Source: Paraclostridium ghonii (GTDB lineage: Bacteria > Bacillota > Clostridia > Peptostreptococcales > Peptostreptococcaceae). From it: a DNA stretch of 17,078 bases. This document shows positions 6,483 through 14,756 of the stretch, in pieces. The notes beneath the pieces are model-generated. The model searched no databases and was not told the origin of the DNA. It was given only the letters and a program-made list of their open reading frames with translations. Location: positions 1-17,078 of the forward strand of contig NZ_JAKEDR010000060.1 in the NCBI RefSeq assembly GCF_023653455.1, read 5' to 3'. Made by a program: the position numbers and the translations under genes. Within the stretch, counting starts at the first letter, position 1. Every line of letters begins with the position of its first letter.

Positions 6483-7166
6483 ATGGAAGAAAAAATATAT
6501 ATAAAAGAGTATTTTCAGATTATCAAAAAAAAATCTTGGATAATATTTTTAATAACATCCATATCAATAATCGTAAGTACAGTTATAAGTTTTTTTGTAT
6601 TAAGTCCAGTCTATGAAGCAAGTACAACACTTTTAGTAAATAGCGATAAGGCTCCTGGAACAGATATAATAACAATAGATCAAATAAACGTTTCTGAAAA
6701 ACTAGCAATAACTTATGGAGAAATAATAAAATCAAAGGTAGTCTTAAAAGAAGTAGCAGATACATTAGATATTAAAGGCGGATATAAAGAAATAGCAGAT
6801 AAGATAAATGTATCCTCAGTTAACGAAACTCAAATAATCTCAATATCAGTTCGAGATACAAATCCACTTAGAGCTGCTAATATAGCAAACTCTATTCCAA
6901 AAGCCTTCACGAAGGAAGTCAAAAGAATAACAAAAGCCAATAGCGTTCAAGTAATAGACAAAGCTATCAAACCAACACAACCTATTAAACCAAACAAAAT
7001 AATGAATATATTAATATCAGCAATAATAGGGATGATATTTTCCTTATTTATTATATTTTTACTTGAGTATTTAGACAATAAAATAAATTCACCTCAAGAT
7101 ATAGAAAAATACTTAGAATTACCACTACTAGGGGTAGTACCTTATGAGCATAAAGAAAGGTGGTAA
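6483..7166 (+). CDS. Wzz/CapA-type chain-length regulator, BY-kinase modulator
   Basis: A 227-residue membrane protein of the polysaccharide co-polymerase family. In Gram-positives this half of the split system is the transmembrane activator that controls polymer length and switches on the separate tyrosine kinase. The sequence shows two transmembrane segments, about residues 18-40 and 173-196, with a short extracellular loop between them, a proline-rich AIKPTQPIKP motif (161-170) just before the second segment as in Wzz proteins, and a cytoplasmic tail (SPQDIEKYLELPLLGVVP) that normally contacts the kinase. The start has AGGAGG at 6473-6478. It is the first gene of the operon, with the kinase starting 5 bases after its stop. 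It is short but typical for a CapA/YveK/EpsA-type protein. Confidence 0.9.
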   Translation: MEEKIYIKEYFQIIKKKSWIIFLITSISIIVSTVISFFVLSPVYEASTTLLVNSDKAPGTDIITIDQINVSEKLAITYGEIIKSKVVLKEVADTLDIKGGYKEIADKINVSSVNETQIISISVRDTNPLRAANIANSIPKAFTKEVKRITKANSVQVIDKAIKPTQPIKPNKIMNILISAIIGMIFSLFIIFLLEYLDNKINSPQDIEKYLELPLLGVVPYEHKERW

Positions 7167-7171
7167 GTAAG

Positions 7172-7882
7172 ATGATAAATATAACAGCATTTAACAATCC
7201 CAAATCTCCAATATCAGAAGCATATAGAACTATTAGAACAAATATACAATTTTCAAAGATTGATAAAGATATGAAAACTATATTAGTAACAAGTTCTAAA
7301 CAAGATGAAGGAAAAACAACTGTTGTATCTAATTTAGCGGTAAGTTTTGCAGCATTAGAAGAAAAAAAAGTACTAATAATAGATGCAGATCTTAGAAATC
7401 CAAGTATCCATAAAATGTTTAATAAAACTAATTCGCTTGGACTAACTGATGCATTAACGAATAAAAAGGAATTAAAAAAATGTATTCAAAGTACTGAATT
7501 AGAAAATTTACAAATTCTAACTACAGGGGAAACACCTCATAATCCAGGCGAAATGCTAGAGTCTAAAAAAATTATAGAGCTTATAAATAACTTAAAACAA
7601 TATTATGACTATATATTTATAGACACATCACCTATAGGAATTATAATGGATGCAGGAGTTTTAGCTAACTATGCAGATGGAACTATATTAGTGGTTGGAT
7701 GTAATGAGGTAGAAAAAGAAAGAGCTAAAATATGCAAAGAAAGACTAGAAAAAGTTAAAGCCAATATAATTGGTGCTGTATTTAATAAGTACATCGAAAA
7801 AAGTGGTTCCTATGGTTACTATAGTTATTATTATAATCAAAGTGATGAAAATAGATCTTTTAAATACAAAAAGGGGGATTAG
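7172..7882 (+). CDS. Bacterial tyrosine kinase (BY-kinase, CapB/EpsB type)
   Basis: Cytoplasmic ATP-dependent tyrosine kinase that autophosphorylates on a C-terminal tyrosine cluster and, with the preceding membrane protein, controls polysaccharide assembly. Motifs: Walker A SSKQDEGKTT (41-50), Walker A' LIIDADLRNP (68-77), Walker B YIFIDTSP (147-154), and seven tyrosines in the tail (Tyr214, 216, 217, 219, 220, 221, 232). The usual PGEGK of Walker A is QDEGK here; the catalytic Gly-Lys-Thr is kept. I chose the ATG at 7172 because AAAGGTGG ends about 8 bases before it; the frame also allows a GTG at 7160, overlapping the previous gene and lacking a good site. No matching PHP-type phosphatase gene follows, unlike many cps loci. 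Confidence 0.92.
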   Translation: MINITAFNNPKSPISEAYRTIRTNIQFSKIDKDMKTILVTSSKQDEGKTTVVSNLAVSFAALEEKKVLIIDADLRNPSIHKMFNKTNSLGLTDALTNKKELKKCIQSTELENLQILTTGETPHNPGEMLESKKIIELINNLKQYYDYIFIDTSPIGIIMDAGVLANYADGTILVVGCNEVEKERAKICKERLEKVKANIIGAVFNKYIEKSGSYGYYSYYYNQSDENRSFKYKKGD

Positions 7883-7887
7883 GTTAA

Positions 7888-9786
7888 ATGAGAATTAAAA
7901 CTTGTACCCATCAAAAACCAAGTGTATTAGAAAATCTATTAAGTAAGTACAAGATAAGAGCACTAATATTAATTGTGACAGACATAGTATGTATATCATT
8001 ATCGTTTATAGTTTCTAATTGGATAATATATTCTAAATATAAATTACAACATATAGATATAAGTGAGATTTTGATTTATATTGCTGTAAGCATAGTCATT
8101 TTATCTATATGTAGATGCTATAGAAGTTTATGGAGATATGCAGGAGAAGAAGAGTTAATAGCAATAATAGTTGCATGTACGTTATCAATAATTATAACTT
8201 CTTTAATATATATATTGATAGGGATTAAGTTTTTAATAACTTTTTATGTTCTAAATTTAATATTGACAACATTATTAACTGGTGGAAGTAGGCTTATTTA
8301 CAGAACAGGAAGTCGTCTTTTGATAAGAGTTGGACTAAAAGAAAGGGCATGTAGGGTACTTATTGTAGGAGCAGGAAGCGCAGGGGATATAGTAATACAA
8401 GAACTTAAAAACAATCCTAAACTTTTTAAAAAGCCTGTAGGAATAGTAGATGATGATATAAAGAAAAAAGGTAGGAGAATACACAACATACCTATTTTAG
8501 GTATGGTAAAAGATATAGGTGTTTTAGTGGATAAATATAATATTGATGAAATTATAATAGCGATTGCTAATATAAGTAAGCAAGATAAAAAAAATATTAT
8601 AAAAATATGTAAAAAAACAAAGTGTAGATTAAGAACTATTCCAGGTCTATATGAAATCATAGATGGGATAGTAGATATAAAAAAAATTAGGGACTTTCAA
8701 ATTGAAGATTTGCTAGGTAGAGAACCTATAAAAGTAACTTTAGATAAAATGAGTGGGTATTTAGAAAATAAAGTAGTATTAGTAACAGGTGGCGGAGGAA
8801 GTATAGGAAGCGAATTATGTAGACAAGTGGCAAGGTTTAATCCAAAACAACTTATAATACTTGATAATTATGAAAACAACGCATATGCAATACAACAAGA
8901 ATTGATAAGAAAATATGGAAGTAGTCTAAATTTAAGAACAATAATAGCATCAATTAGAGAAGAAAAACGTATGGATGAAGTATTTAACGAGTATAAACCA
9001 GATGTAGTATTTCACGCAGCAGCTCATAAACATGTTCCACTTATGGAAAAAAGCCCAAGTGAAGCTATAAAAAATAATATATTTGGTACTAAAAATGTAG
9101 CAACACTTTCAGATAAATATAAAGTTAAAAGATTTGTACTTATATCTACAGATAAAGCTGTTAATCCAACTAGTATAATGGGCGCAACAAAAAGGGCAGC
9201 AGAAATGATAATACAATCTATAAATGAAAAAAGTGAAACAGAATTTGTAGCGGTTAGATTTGGAAATGTTCTTGGAAGCAATGGAAGTGTTATTCCTTTA
9301 TTTAAAAAACAAATTGAAGAAGGGGGACCAATAACTATAACTCATCCAGATGTAATACGATATTTTATGACAATTACAGAAGCCGTTCAACTTGTCATAC
9401 AAGCGGGTGCTATGGCAAAAGGAGGAGAAATATTTGTACTTGATATGGGGGATCCGGTTAAGATAGTTGACTTGGCAGAGAATTTAATTAGACTTAGTGG
9501 ATTTGAAGTAAATGTTGATATAGATATTAAATTTACTGGGCTTAGACCAGGAGAAAAGCTATATGAAGAGTTACTTATGAGTGAGGAAGGATTAACTAAC
9601 ACTGATCATAAGAAGATATTTATTGGAAAACCAATAGGTTTTGATATAGAAAAATGTAGTAGGCATTTAGAAGTTTTAAAAGCTATTGTAGATAAAGAAG
9701 AGGTAGAATTAATTGATGCTGTTATGAGAGAATTAGTTACTACTTATATTAGACCTGAAGAGGCCAATGAAAATGCAAATGCATAA
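7888..9786 (+). CDS. pglF: UDP-GlcNAc 4,6-dehydratase, membrane-anchored PglF/CapD type
   Basis: Makes UDP-2-acetamido-4-keto-2,6-dideoxyhexose from UDP-GlcNAc, the first step of bacillosamine synthesis. The 632 residues are normal for the long form: four N-terminal transmembrane segments (about 25-47, 60-80, 90-112, 115-135), a first Rossmann-like domain with VGAGSAG (160-166), then the catalytic SDR domain with TGGGGSIGSE (300-309), HAAAHKHVPLME (377-388), STDKAVNPTSIMGATKR (420-436) and RPGEKLYEE (553-561). As known for PglF, the usual catalytic tyrosine is replaced by methionine (Met431, with Lys435), and Thr421-Asp422-Lys423 fit the alternative mechanism. AAGGGGGAT gives the ribosome site. 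The genes for the next three pathway enzymes follow at once, favouring bacillosamine over other 6-deoxy sugars. Confidence 0.88.
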   Translation: MRIKTCTHQKPSVLENLLSKYKIRALILIVTDIVCISLSFIVSNWIIYSKYKLQHIDISEILIYIAVSIVILSICRCYRSLWRYAGEEELIAIIVACTLSIIITSLIYILIGIKFLITFYVLNLILTTLLTGGSRLIYRTGSRLLIRVGLKERACRVLIVGAGSAGDIVIQELKNNPKLFKKPVGIVDDDIKKKGRRIHNIPILGMVKDIGVLVDKYNIDEIIIAIANISKQDKKNIIKICKKTKCRLRTIPGLYEIIDGIVDIKKIRDFQIEDLLGREPIKVTLDKMSGYLENKVVLVTGGGGSIGSELCRQVARFNPKQLIILDNYENNAYAIQQELIRKYGSSLNLRTIIASIREEKRMDEVFNEYKPDVVFHAAAHKHVPLMEKSPSEAIKNNIFGTKNVATLSDKYKVKRFVLISTDKAVNPTSIMGATKRAAEMIIQSINEKSETEFVAVRFGNVLGSNGSVIPLFKKQIEEGGPITITHPDVIRYFMTITEAVQLVIQAGAMAKGGEIFVLDMGDPVKIVDLAENLIRLSGFEVNVDIDIKFTGLRPGEKLYEELLMSEEGLTNTDHKKIFIGKPIGFDIEKCSRHLEVLKAIVDKEEVELIDAVMRELVTTYIRPEEANENANA

Positions 9787-9816
9787 CAAAATATATATGG
9801 AAGGAGAAAAGATTTT

Positions 9817-10419
9817 ATGCAAAAGTTTATAAAAAGAACTGTAGATATTTTAGGTTCATCAATCGGATTATTATTACTTTCTCCTGTCTTAATTATTATA
9901 GCTATTTTAGTAAGGATTAAGTTAGGATCTCCAATATTTTTTACTCAGAATAGAGTAGGCAAAGATGGTGAAATTTTTAAAATAATAAAATTTAGAACAA
10001 TGCTTGAAGCTGTTGATAAATTTGGAGAAACTTTATCTGATAAGGAAAGATTAACTTCATTTGGGAAATTACTTAGAAGCACTAGTTTAGATGAATTTCC
10101 AGAACTTATAAACGTGTTAAAAGGTGATATGAGTTTAGTTGGACCAAGACCATTACTTGTTGAATATATAAACTTATATTCTAAAGAGCAATTTAGACGT
10201 CATGAGGTTAGACCCGGAATAACTGGATTAGCTCAAGTTAGAGGAAGAAATACTTTGGATTGGAATGAAAGATTCAAAATGGATGTTAATTATGTGGATA
10301 ATCAAAGCTTAGCACTTGATATAAAAATTCTTTTTTTAACTATATTTAAAGTTTTAAAAAGAGATGGAATAAGTAAAGATGGGCATGTAACTATGGAAAA
10401 ATTTGATGGGAAGAATTAG
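9817..10419 (+). CDS. pglC: Phosphoglycosyltransferase (PglC-type initiating sugar transferase)
   Basis: A 200-residue monotopic membrane enzyme that moves a phosphosugar from a UDP-sugar to undecaprenyl phosphate, starting the repeat unit. It is the minimal form, with one N-terminal hydrophobic re-entrant segment (about 11-32) and no extra membrane domain. Catalytic and binding motifs: [18 protein letters not shown] (45-62), the Asp92-Glu93 dyad in [23 protein letters not shown] (90-112), and [14 protein letters not shown] (132-145). By location between the PglF gene and the PglD/PglE genes, the substrate is inferred to be UDP-diNAc-bacillosamine; the family also contains galactose, glucose and HexNAc users, so this is not proven by sequence alone. 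A GGAGAAAA site precedes the ATG. Confidence 0.88.
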   Translation: MQKFIKRTVDILGSSIGLLLLSPVLIIIAILVRIKLGSPIFFTQNRVGKDGEIFKIIKFRTMLEAVDKFGETLSDKERLTSFGKLLRSTSLDEFPELINVLKGDMSLVGPRPLLVEYINLYSKEQFRRHEVRPGITGLAQVRGRNTLDWNERFKMDVNYVDNQSLALDIKILFLTIFKVLKRDGISKDGHVTMEKFDGKN

Positions 10420-10430
10420 TAGGTGGTTAT

Positions 10431-11054
10431 ATGAAAGAAATTATAGTTATAGGAGCAGGGGGGCACTCATCTGTAATAATTGAGATTATAGAATCTATGA
10501 TAGATTCAGGTCAAAAGCTAAAAATTAAAGGGATATTAGATGATGAAAAAATATCCAAATTTATGGGGTATAAGATACTTGATAAAATTGATAATGCAAA
10601 ACTTTATAATAATGAAGATACTGAATATATAATAGCTATAGGCAATAACCATGTAAGAAAGAAAATATCAAATAAATTTAAAGATCTAAAGTATTTCATA
10701 GCCATTCATCCTAGCGCTATTGTAAGTAAAAGTGCATTTATAAATGAAGGGACTGTTGTAATGCCTAAATCGATAATAAATGCAAGTAGTGAAATAGGAA
10801 GCCATGTAATTATAAACACTGGAGCAATTATAGAACATGACAATAAAATAGGGGATTTTTCACATATATCACCTGGAGCAACATTGTGTGGGGGAGTAAT
10901 TATAGGAGAAGAAACTCATGTAGGAGCTAACTCAACTATAATACAATACAAAAGCGTAGGGTCAAGAACCGTAATAGGGGCAGGATCTACAGTGATAAAT
11001 GATATAGCATCAAATGTAGTTTCAGTTGGATGTCCTGCAAAACTAAAAAAATAG
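10431..11054 (+). CDS. pglD: UDP-amino-sugar N-acetyltransferase (PglD/NeuD family)
   Basis: Acetyl-CoA-dependent transferase of 207 residues, probably adding the acetyl group at C4 of UDP-bacillosamine's precursor in the cytoplasm. It has an N-terminal Rossmann-like sugar-nucleotide domain with VIGAGGHSSVI (6-16) and a C-terminal left-handed beta-helix of hexapeptide repeats (about residues 95-190), forming trimers in known relatives. His136 in IEHDNKIGDFSHISPGA corresponds to the catalytic histidine of PglD, and CGGVIIGEETHVGANSTI follows as in the family. AGGTGG lies 5 bases before the ATG and the preceding stop is only 12 bases upstream. The closest alternative is a NeuD-type O-acetyltransferase; the aminotransferase gene next door favours the PglD role. 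Confidence 0.87.
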   Translation: MKEIIVIGAGGHSSVIIEIIESMIDSGQKLKIKGILDDEKISKFMGYKILDKIDNAKLYNNEDTEYIIAIGNNHVRKKISNKFKDLKYFIAIHPSAIVSKSAFINEGTVVMPKSIINASSEIGSHVIINTGAIIEHDNKIGDFSHISPGATLCGGVIIGEETHVGANSTIIQYKSVGSRTVIGAGSTVINDIASNVVSVGCPAKLKK

Positions 11055-11065
11055 GGGGCATAAAA

Positions 11066-12202
11066 ATGGGTAAAAAAATATATCTATCTTCACCTCATAT
11101 GGGAGGCGAAGAGTTAAATTATATAAATGAAGCATTTGACACAAATTGGGTTGCTCCTCTTGGCCCAAATGTTAGCGAGTTTGAAAAATCAATTTGTGAG
11201 TATACAAGATCAAAAGCTGCTACTGCTTTAGTTAGTGGAACAAGTGCAATACATTTAGCGCTTAAGTGTTTAGGGGTTGGAGAAGGCGATGTTGTATTTT
11301 GTTCAACATTAACTTTCTCAGCTACTGCAAATCCTATAATATATCAAGGAGCAGAACCGGTTTTTATAGACTCTGAGTACAAATCTTGGAATATGAGTCC
11401 TATTGCATTACGAAAGGCTTTTGATGATGCTAAAAAAAATAATAAAATGCCAAAGGCTGTTATAATAGTTAACTTATATGGTCAAAGTGCAGATTATGAT
11501 AAGTTAAAAGCAATATGTAGTAAATATAATGTACCTATTATAGAAGATGCAGCTGAGTCTTTAGGAGCAACTTATAAAGGAGTTCAAAGTGGAACTATAG
11601 GAGAAATAGGTATATATTCATTTAATGGTAATAAGATAATCACTACTTCTGGTGGAGGGATGATGGTTTCAAGTAATGAAAAATATACAAAAAAAGCTTT
11701 ATTTTGGGCAACTCAATCTAGAGAGAATGAAAGATATTATGAGCATAAAGAATTAGGATTTAACTATAGAATGAGTAATATTGTTGCTGGAATCGGCAGA
11801 GGTCAGATGAAAATCATTGATAAAAGAATAGAAAAGAAAAAAGAAATTTATGAAACTTATAAAAAAAGCTTTAAGGATATAGAACATATAGAAATTATGA
11901 ATATATGTGATTTTGGAAAACCGAATTATTGGTTATCAACAGCTACTATAAATAAAAATTCTAAGATCAAACCATTGGATATAATGTTAGCTTTAGAAAA
12001 AGAAAACATAGAAAGTAGACCTGTATGGAAACCAATGCATATTCAACCTTTCTTTAAAGAATATAAGTTTTTTAGTTCTTTAGAAAAAGGAAGTGTATCA
12101 GAAGATTTATTTAATAGAGGAATATGTTTACCATCGGATACAAAAATGAATGAAGAAGATATGAAAAATATAATAAATATAATCAAGAAGTGCTTTATAT
12201 AA
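11066..12202 (+). CDS. pglE: PLP-dependent UDP-sugar C4 aminotransferase (PglE, DegT/DnrJ/EryC1 family)
   Basis: Transfers an amino group from glutamate to the 4-keto sugar made by PglF. The 378-residue protein begins with YLSSPHMGGEELNYI and has VAPLGPNVSEFE (29-40), which closely resembles the N-terminus of Campylobacter PglE. Further motifs are SGTSAIHLAL (57-66, phosphate binding), EDAAESLGATY (160-170, the pyridine-nitrogen aspartate) and SFNGNKIITTSGGGM (185-199), with Lys190 the PLP Schiff-base lysine. I chose the ATG at 11066, which has GGGGG about 7 bases upstream; an in-frame start at 11030 would add 12 residues overlapping pglD and has no family support. Gap to pglD is 11 bases, consistent with coupled expression. 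Confidence 0.9.
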   Translation: MGKKIYLSSPHMGGEELNYINEAFDTNWVAPLGPNVSEFEKSICEYTRSKAATALVSGTSAIHLALKCLGVGEGDVVFCSTLTFSATANPIIYQGAEPVFIDSEYKSWNMSPIALRKAFDDAKKNNKMPKAVIIVNLYGQSADYDKLKAICSKYNVPIIEDAAESLGATYKGVQSGTIGEIGIYSFNGNKIITTSGGGMMVSSNEKYTKKALFWATQSRENERYYEHKELGFNYRMSNIVAGIGRGQMKIIDKRIEKKKEIYETYKKSFKDIEHIEIMNICDFGKPNYWLSTATINKNSKIKPLDIMLALEKENIESRPVWKPMHIQPFFKEYKFFSSLEKGSVSEDLFNRGICLPSDTKMNEEDMKNIINIIKKCFI

Positions 12203-12232
12203 AGCAAAATTTATACAATAGTTGGTGAAAAA

Positions 12233-13411
12233 ATGAATACCAGACCAAAAGTAATACAAGTAAGCGCAATTGATGCTACTATGGATAAATTATTAAGAAG
12301 GCTTAATGAAAAATCTATTGAAAATGGATATGATGTAATAGGTGTATGCTCTAAAGGAGCTAAAACTGAAAAATTAAAATCAGAAGGATTTAATATACAC
12401 AATATAAATATAGATAGAAAAATAAGTCCTTTATCAAATTTAAAATCAGTTTATAAAATGTATAAATACTTTAAAAAAGAAAAACCTGATATAGTGCATG
12501 TTCACACACCTATAGCAGCAGTATTAGGAAGAATAGCTGCTAAACTTGCTAAAGTACCAAATATAATATATACAGCTCATGGATTTTATTTTCACGAGAA
12601 TATGAACCCATTGGTATATAAAGTATTTGTTAACATTGAAAAAATTATGGCAAAAACGTGTACAGATTTTATATTTACTCAAAGTGAAGAAGATGCTAAA
12701 ACAGCTTTAAATAATAAATTTAAATCAAAAGATAAAATTATAGCAATAGGAAATGGTGTAGATGTATTAGATAAATTTAATCCTATAAATGTTAATAAAG
12801 AAGAAATTGAAAATTTATATAAAGAGTTTGGACTTAAAAAAGAAGACAAAATAGTATCTTTTATAGGAAGATTAGTAAAAGAAAAAGGTATATTTGACTT
12901 GTTAGATTCTTATAAATATATATCAAATGAAGTCAAATTTATGATAATAGGTGATGTATTTCAAGGGGATAGAGATATTGAAACAATACAACAGTTAGAA
13001 AAGTATAAATCAAACAAAAATATAATATTTACTGGAAATAGAAGTGATATAAATAACATTTTATATATATCAAATATATTTTGTCTTCCATCATATAGGG
13101 AAGGAATGCCAAGATCTATAATAGAAGCAATGTCTATGGGATGTGCTGTAGTAGCAACAAATATAAGAGGGTCAAGAGAAGAAGTTGTGGATGGTGAAAC
13201 AGGATATCTAGTAAAATGCAATTCTAAAAAAGAAATAGCTAGTAAAATTGATGAAATCTTTAATAATGAAGAGTTATTAAGACACATGAAATTAAAAGGC
13301 AGAAAAAGAGCAGAACAAATATACAATGAAGATGTAGTTGTGAGAAAGCAACTAGAGGTATTTGACCAATTATTAGGTATAGATTCATATAAATCTGTTT
13401 GGGGGAAATAG
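12233..13411 (+). CDS. Glycosyltransferase family 4 (EpsD/PglA-like)
   Basis: A 392-residue GT-B fold, retaining glycosyltransferase acting at the inner membrane face. The N-terminal acceptor domain contains HVHTPIAAVLGRIAAKLAKVP (89-109) and YTAHGFYFHENMN, a pattern shared with Bacillus EpsD. The C-terminal donor domain has FIGRLVKEKG (210-219, phosphate-binding Arg213/Lys218), the EX7E motif with Glu290 and Glu298 in the stretch YREGMPRSIIEAMSMG (288-303), and REEVVDGETGYLV. Placed right after the four bacillosamine genes, it is the natural candidate to add the second sugar to the lipid-linked bacillosamine, the role PglA has in Campylobacter, but donor and linkage cannot be read from sequence. 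The ribosome site (TTGGTGAAAAA) is weak. Confidence 0.87.
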   Translation: MNTRPKVIQVSAIDATMDKLLRRLNEKSIENGYDVIGVCSKGAKTEKLKSEGFNIHNINIDRKISPLSNLKSVYKMYKYFKKEKPDIVHVHTPIAAVLGRIAAKLAKVPNIIYTAHGFYFHENMNPLVYKVFVNIEKIMAKTCTDFIFTQSEEDAKTALNNKFKSKDKIIAIGNGVDVLDKFNPINVNKEEIENLYKEFGLKKEDKIVSFIGRLVKEKGIFDLLDSYKYISNEVKFMIIGDVFQGDRDIETIQQLEKYKSNKNIIFTGNRSDINNILYISNIFCLPSYREGMPRSIIEAMSMGCAVVATNIRGSREEVVDGETGYLVKCNSKKEIASKIDEIFNNEELLRHMKLKGRKRAEQIYNEDVVVRKQLEVFDQLLGIDSYKSVWGK

Positions 13412-13413
13412 AA

Positions 13414-14754
13414 ATGAATTTGACTTTATATAATAATATAAAAAATAGAAAAGAAAAATTATCTGTAATAGGATTAGGATATGTAGGTATGCCTTTAGCG
13501 ATATCATTTGCTAAAAAAGTAGAGGTAATAGGATTTGATGTAAATCCAAAAAAAATAGAATTATATAATCAAGGAATAGATGTTACAAATGAAGTTGGGA
13601 ATGAAGCCTTAAAAGAAACAACAGCTTTAATGACATTTGATGAAACTAAATTAAAAGAAGCGAAGTTTCATATAGTTGCAGTTCCTACACCAACAAATGA
13701 TGACAAAACCCCAGACTTAAGACCTATTATAGGTGCAAGTAGAGTTTTAGGTAGAAATTTAACTAAGGGATCTACAGTAGTATATGAATCAACTGTATAT
13801 CCTGGTGTAACAGAAGAAGTATGTATACCTATATTAGAAGAAGAATCAAAAATGAAGTGTGGAGTTGATTTTAAAGTTGGATATTCTCCAGAAAGAATAA
13901 ACCCAGGAGATAAACTTCACAGGTTAGAAAATATAGTTAAAGTAGTATCTGGCATGGATGAAGAAACTTTAGAAAATATAGCTAGGGTATACGCGTTAGT
14001 TATAGATGCAGGAGTTCATAGAGCAGAAAGTATAAAGGTAGCAGAAGCTGCTAAGGTAATAGAAAATTCTCAAAGAGATATAAATATAGCATTTGTAAAT
14101 GAGTTATCTATGATATTTAATAAGATGGGAATAGATACAAAATCTGTTTTAGAAGCTTCTGGAACTAAATGGAATTTCTTGGAGTTTTCACCAGGATTGG
14201 TTGGGGGACACTGTATAGGAGTTGATCCATATTATTTAACACATAAAGCAGAGCAATTAGGATATCATTCACAAGTTATATTATCAGGAAGAAGAATAAA
14301 TGATGGAATGGGTAAATATGTAGGAGAATCTACAGTTAAGAATCTAATAAAAGCTAACAAGCAAGTAAAAGGAGCTAGAGTAGCCATTTTAGGTATGACA
14401 TTTAAAGAAGATTGCCCAGATGTTAGAAACTCTAAGGTTATAAATATAATAAATGAATTAAAAGAATATGGAATAAATGTCTTCGTTACTGATCCTATAG
14501 CTGATGAAAAACAAGTTAAAGAAGAATATGGAGTGAAGTTAACTAAGTTTGAAGATATAAAAGATATGGATGCAGTTGTTGTAGCTGTAGGTCATAAAGA
14601 ATATATAAGCTTAAGCTTAGATTTCATAAAAGGATTATATGAAAGAAAATCACTATCACTAAATAGTGAGGATAAATTAGTTTTAGTTGATGTTAAAGGA
14701 ATATTTAATAAAAAAGAAGCACAGTTAAAGAATTACCTATACTGGAGGTTATAA
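13414..14754 (+). CDS. tviB: UDP-N-acetylhexosamine 6-dehydrogenase (TviB/WbpO type)
   Basis: NAD-dependent enzyme that oxidises C6 of UDP-GlcNAc or UDP-GalNAc twice to the uronic acid. The 446 residues show the Rossmann motif VIGLGYVGMPLA (18-29), PTPTNDDKTPDLRPI (91-105), YESTVYPGVTEEVC (124-137), GYSPERINPGDK (156-167), Lys213 in AEAAKVIENSQRDINIA, catalytic Cys267 in GLVGGHCIGVDPYYLTHKA (261-279), and TFKEDCPDVRNSKV near residue 330. The PGDK, ENSQRD and GGHCIGVDPYYLTHKA patterns fit the TviB/WbpO branch rather than UDP-glucose dehydrogenase or WecC. The ATG at 13414 has GGGGGA 7 bases upstream; a TTG at 13399 is in frame but overlaps the prior gene. The partner epimerase starts 2 bases after the stop. 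Confidence 0.9.
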   Translation: MNLTLYNNIKNRKEKLSVIGLGYVGMPLAISFAKKVEVIGFDVNPKKIELYNQGIDVTNEVGNEALKETTALMTFDETKLKEAKFHIVAVPTPTNDDKTPDLRPIIGASRVLGRNLTKGSTVVYESTVYPGVTEEVCIPILEEESKMKCGVDFKVGYSPERINPGDKLHRLENIVKVVSGMDEETLENIARVYALVIDAGVHRAESIKVAEAAKVIENSQRDINIAFVNELSMIFNKMGIDTKSVLEASGTKWNFLEFSPGLVGGHCIGVDPYYLTHKAEQLGYHSQVILSGRRINDGMGKYVGESTVKNLIKANKQVKGARVAILGMTFKEDCPDVRNSKVINIINELKEYGINVFVTDPIADEKQVKEEYGVKLTKFEDIKDMDAVVVAVGHKEYISLSLDFIKGLYERKSLSLNSEDKLVLVDVKGIFNKKEAQLKNYLYWRL

Positions 14755-14756
14755 AA

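Noticed and set aside
7160-7171. GTG start for the tyrosine kinase
   Set aside because: There is no good ribosome site before it; the AAAGGTGG that would serve the ATG at 7172 overlaps this codon.
8298-8660. Open frame of 120 codons on the minus strand within pglF, and similar ones elsewhere (for example 12961-13326, 3735-4040)
   Set aside because: They lie antisense to strongly recognised genes, have no family-like motifs or ribosome sites, and are expected shadows of AT-rich coding DNA.
11030-11065. Earlier in-frame start for the aminotransferase, overlapping pglD
   Set aside because: The extra residues do not resemble any PglE N-terminus, while the ATG at 11066 has a strong GGGGG site and starts the conserved KIYLSSPHMGG region.
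13399-13413. TTG start for the UDP-HexNAc dehydrogenase
   Set aside because: It lies in the end of the previous gene and its own codons form the ribosome site (GGGGGA) of the better ATG at 13414.
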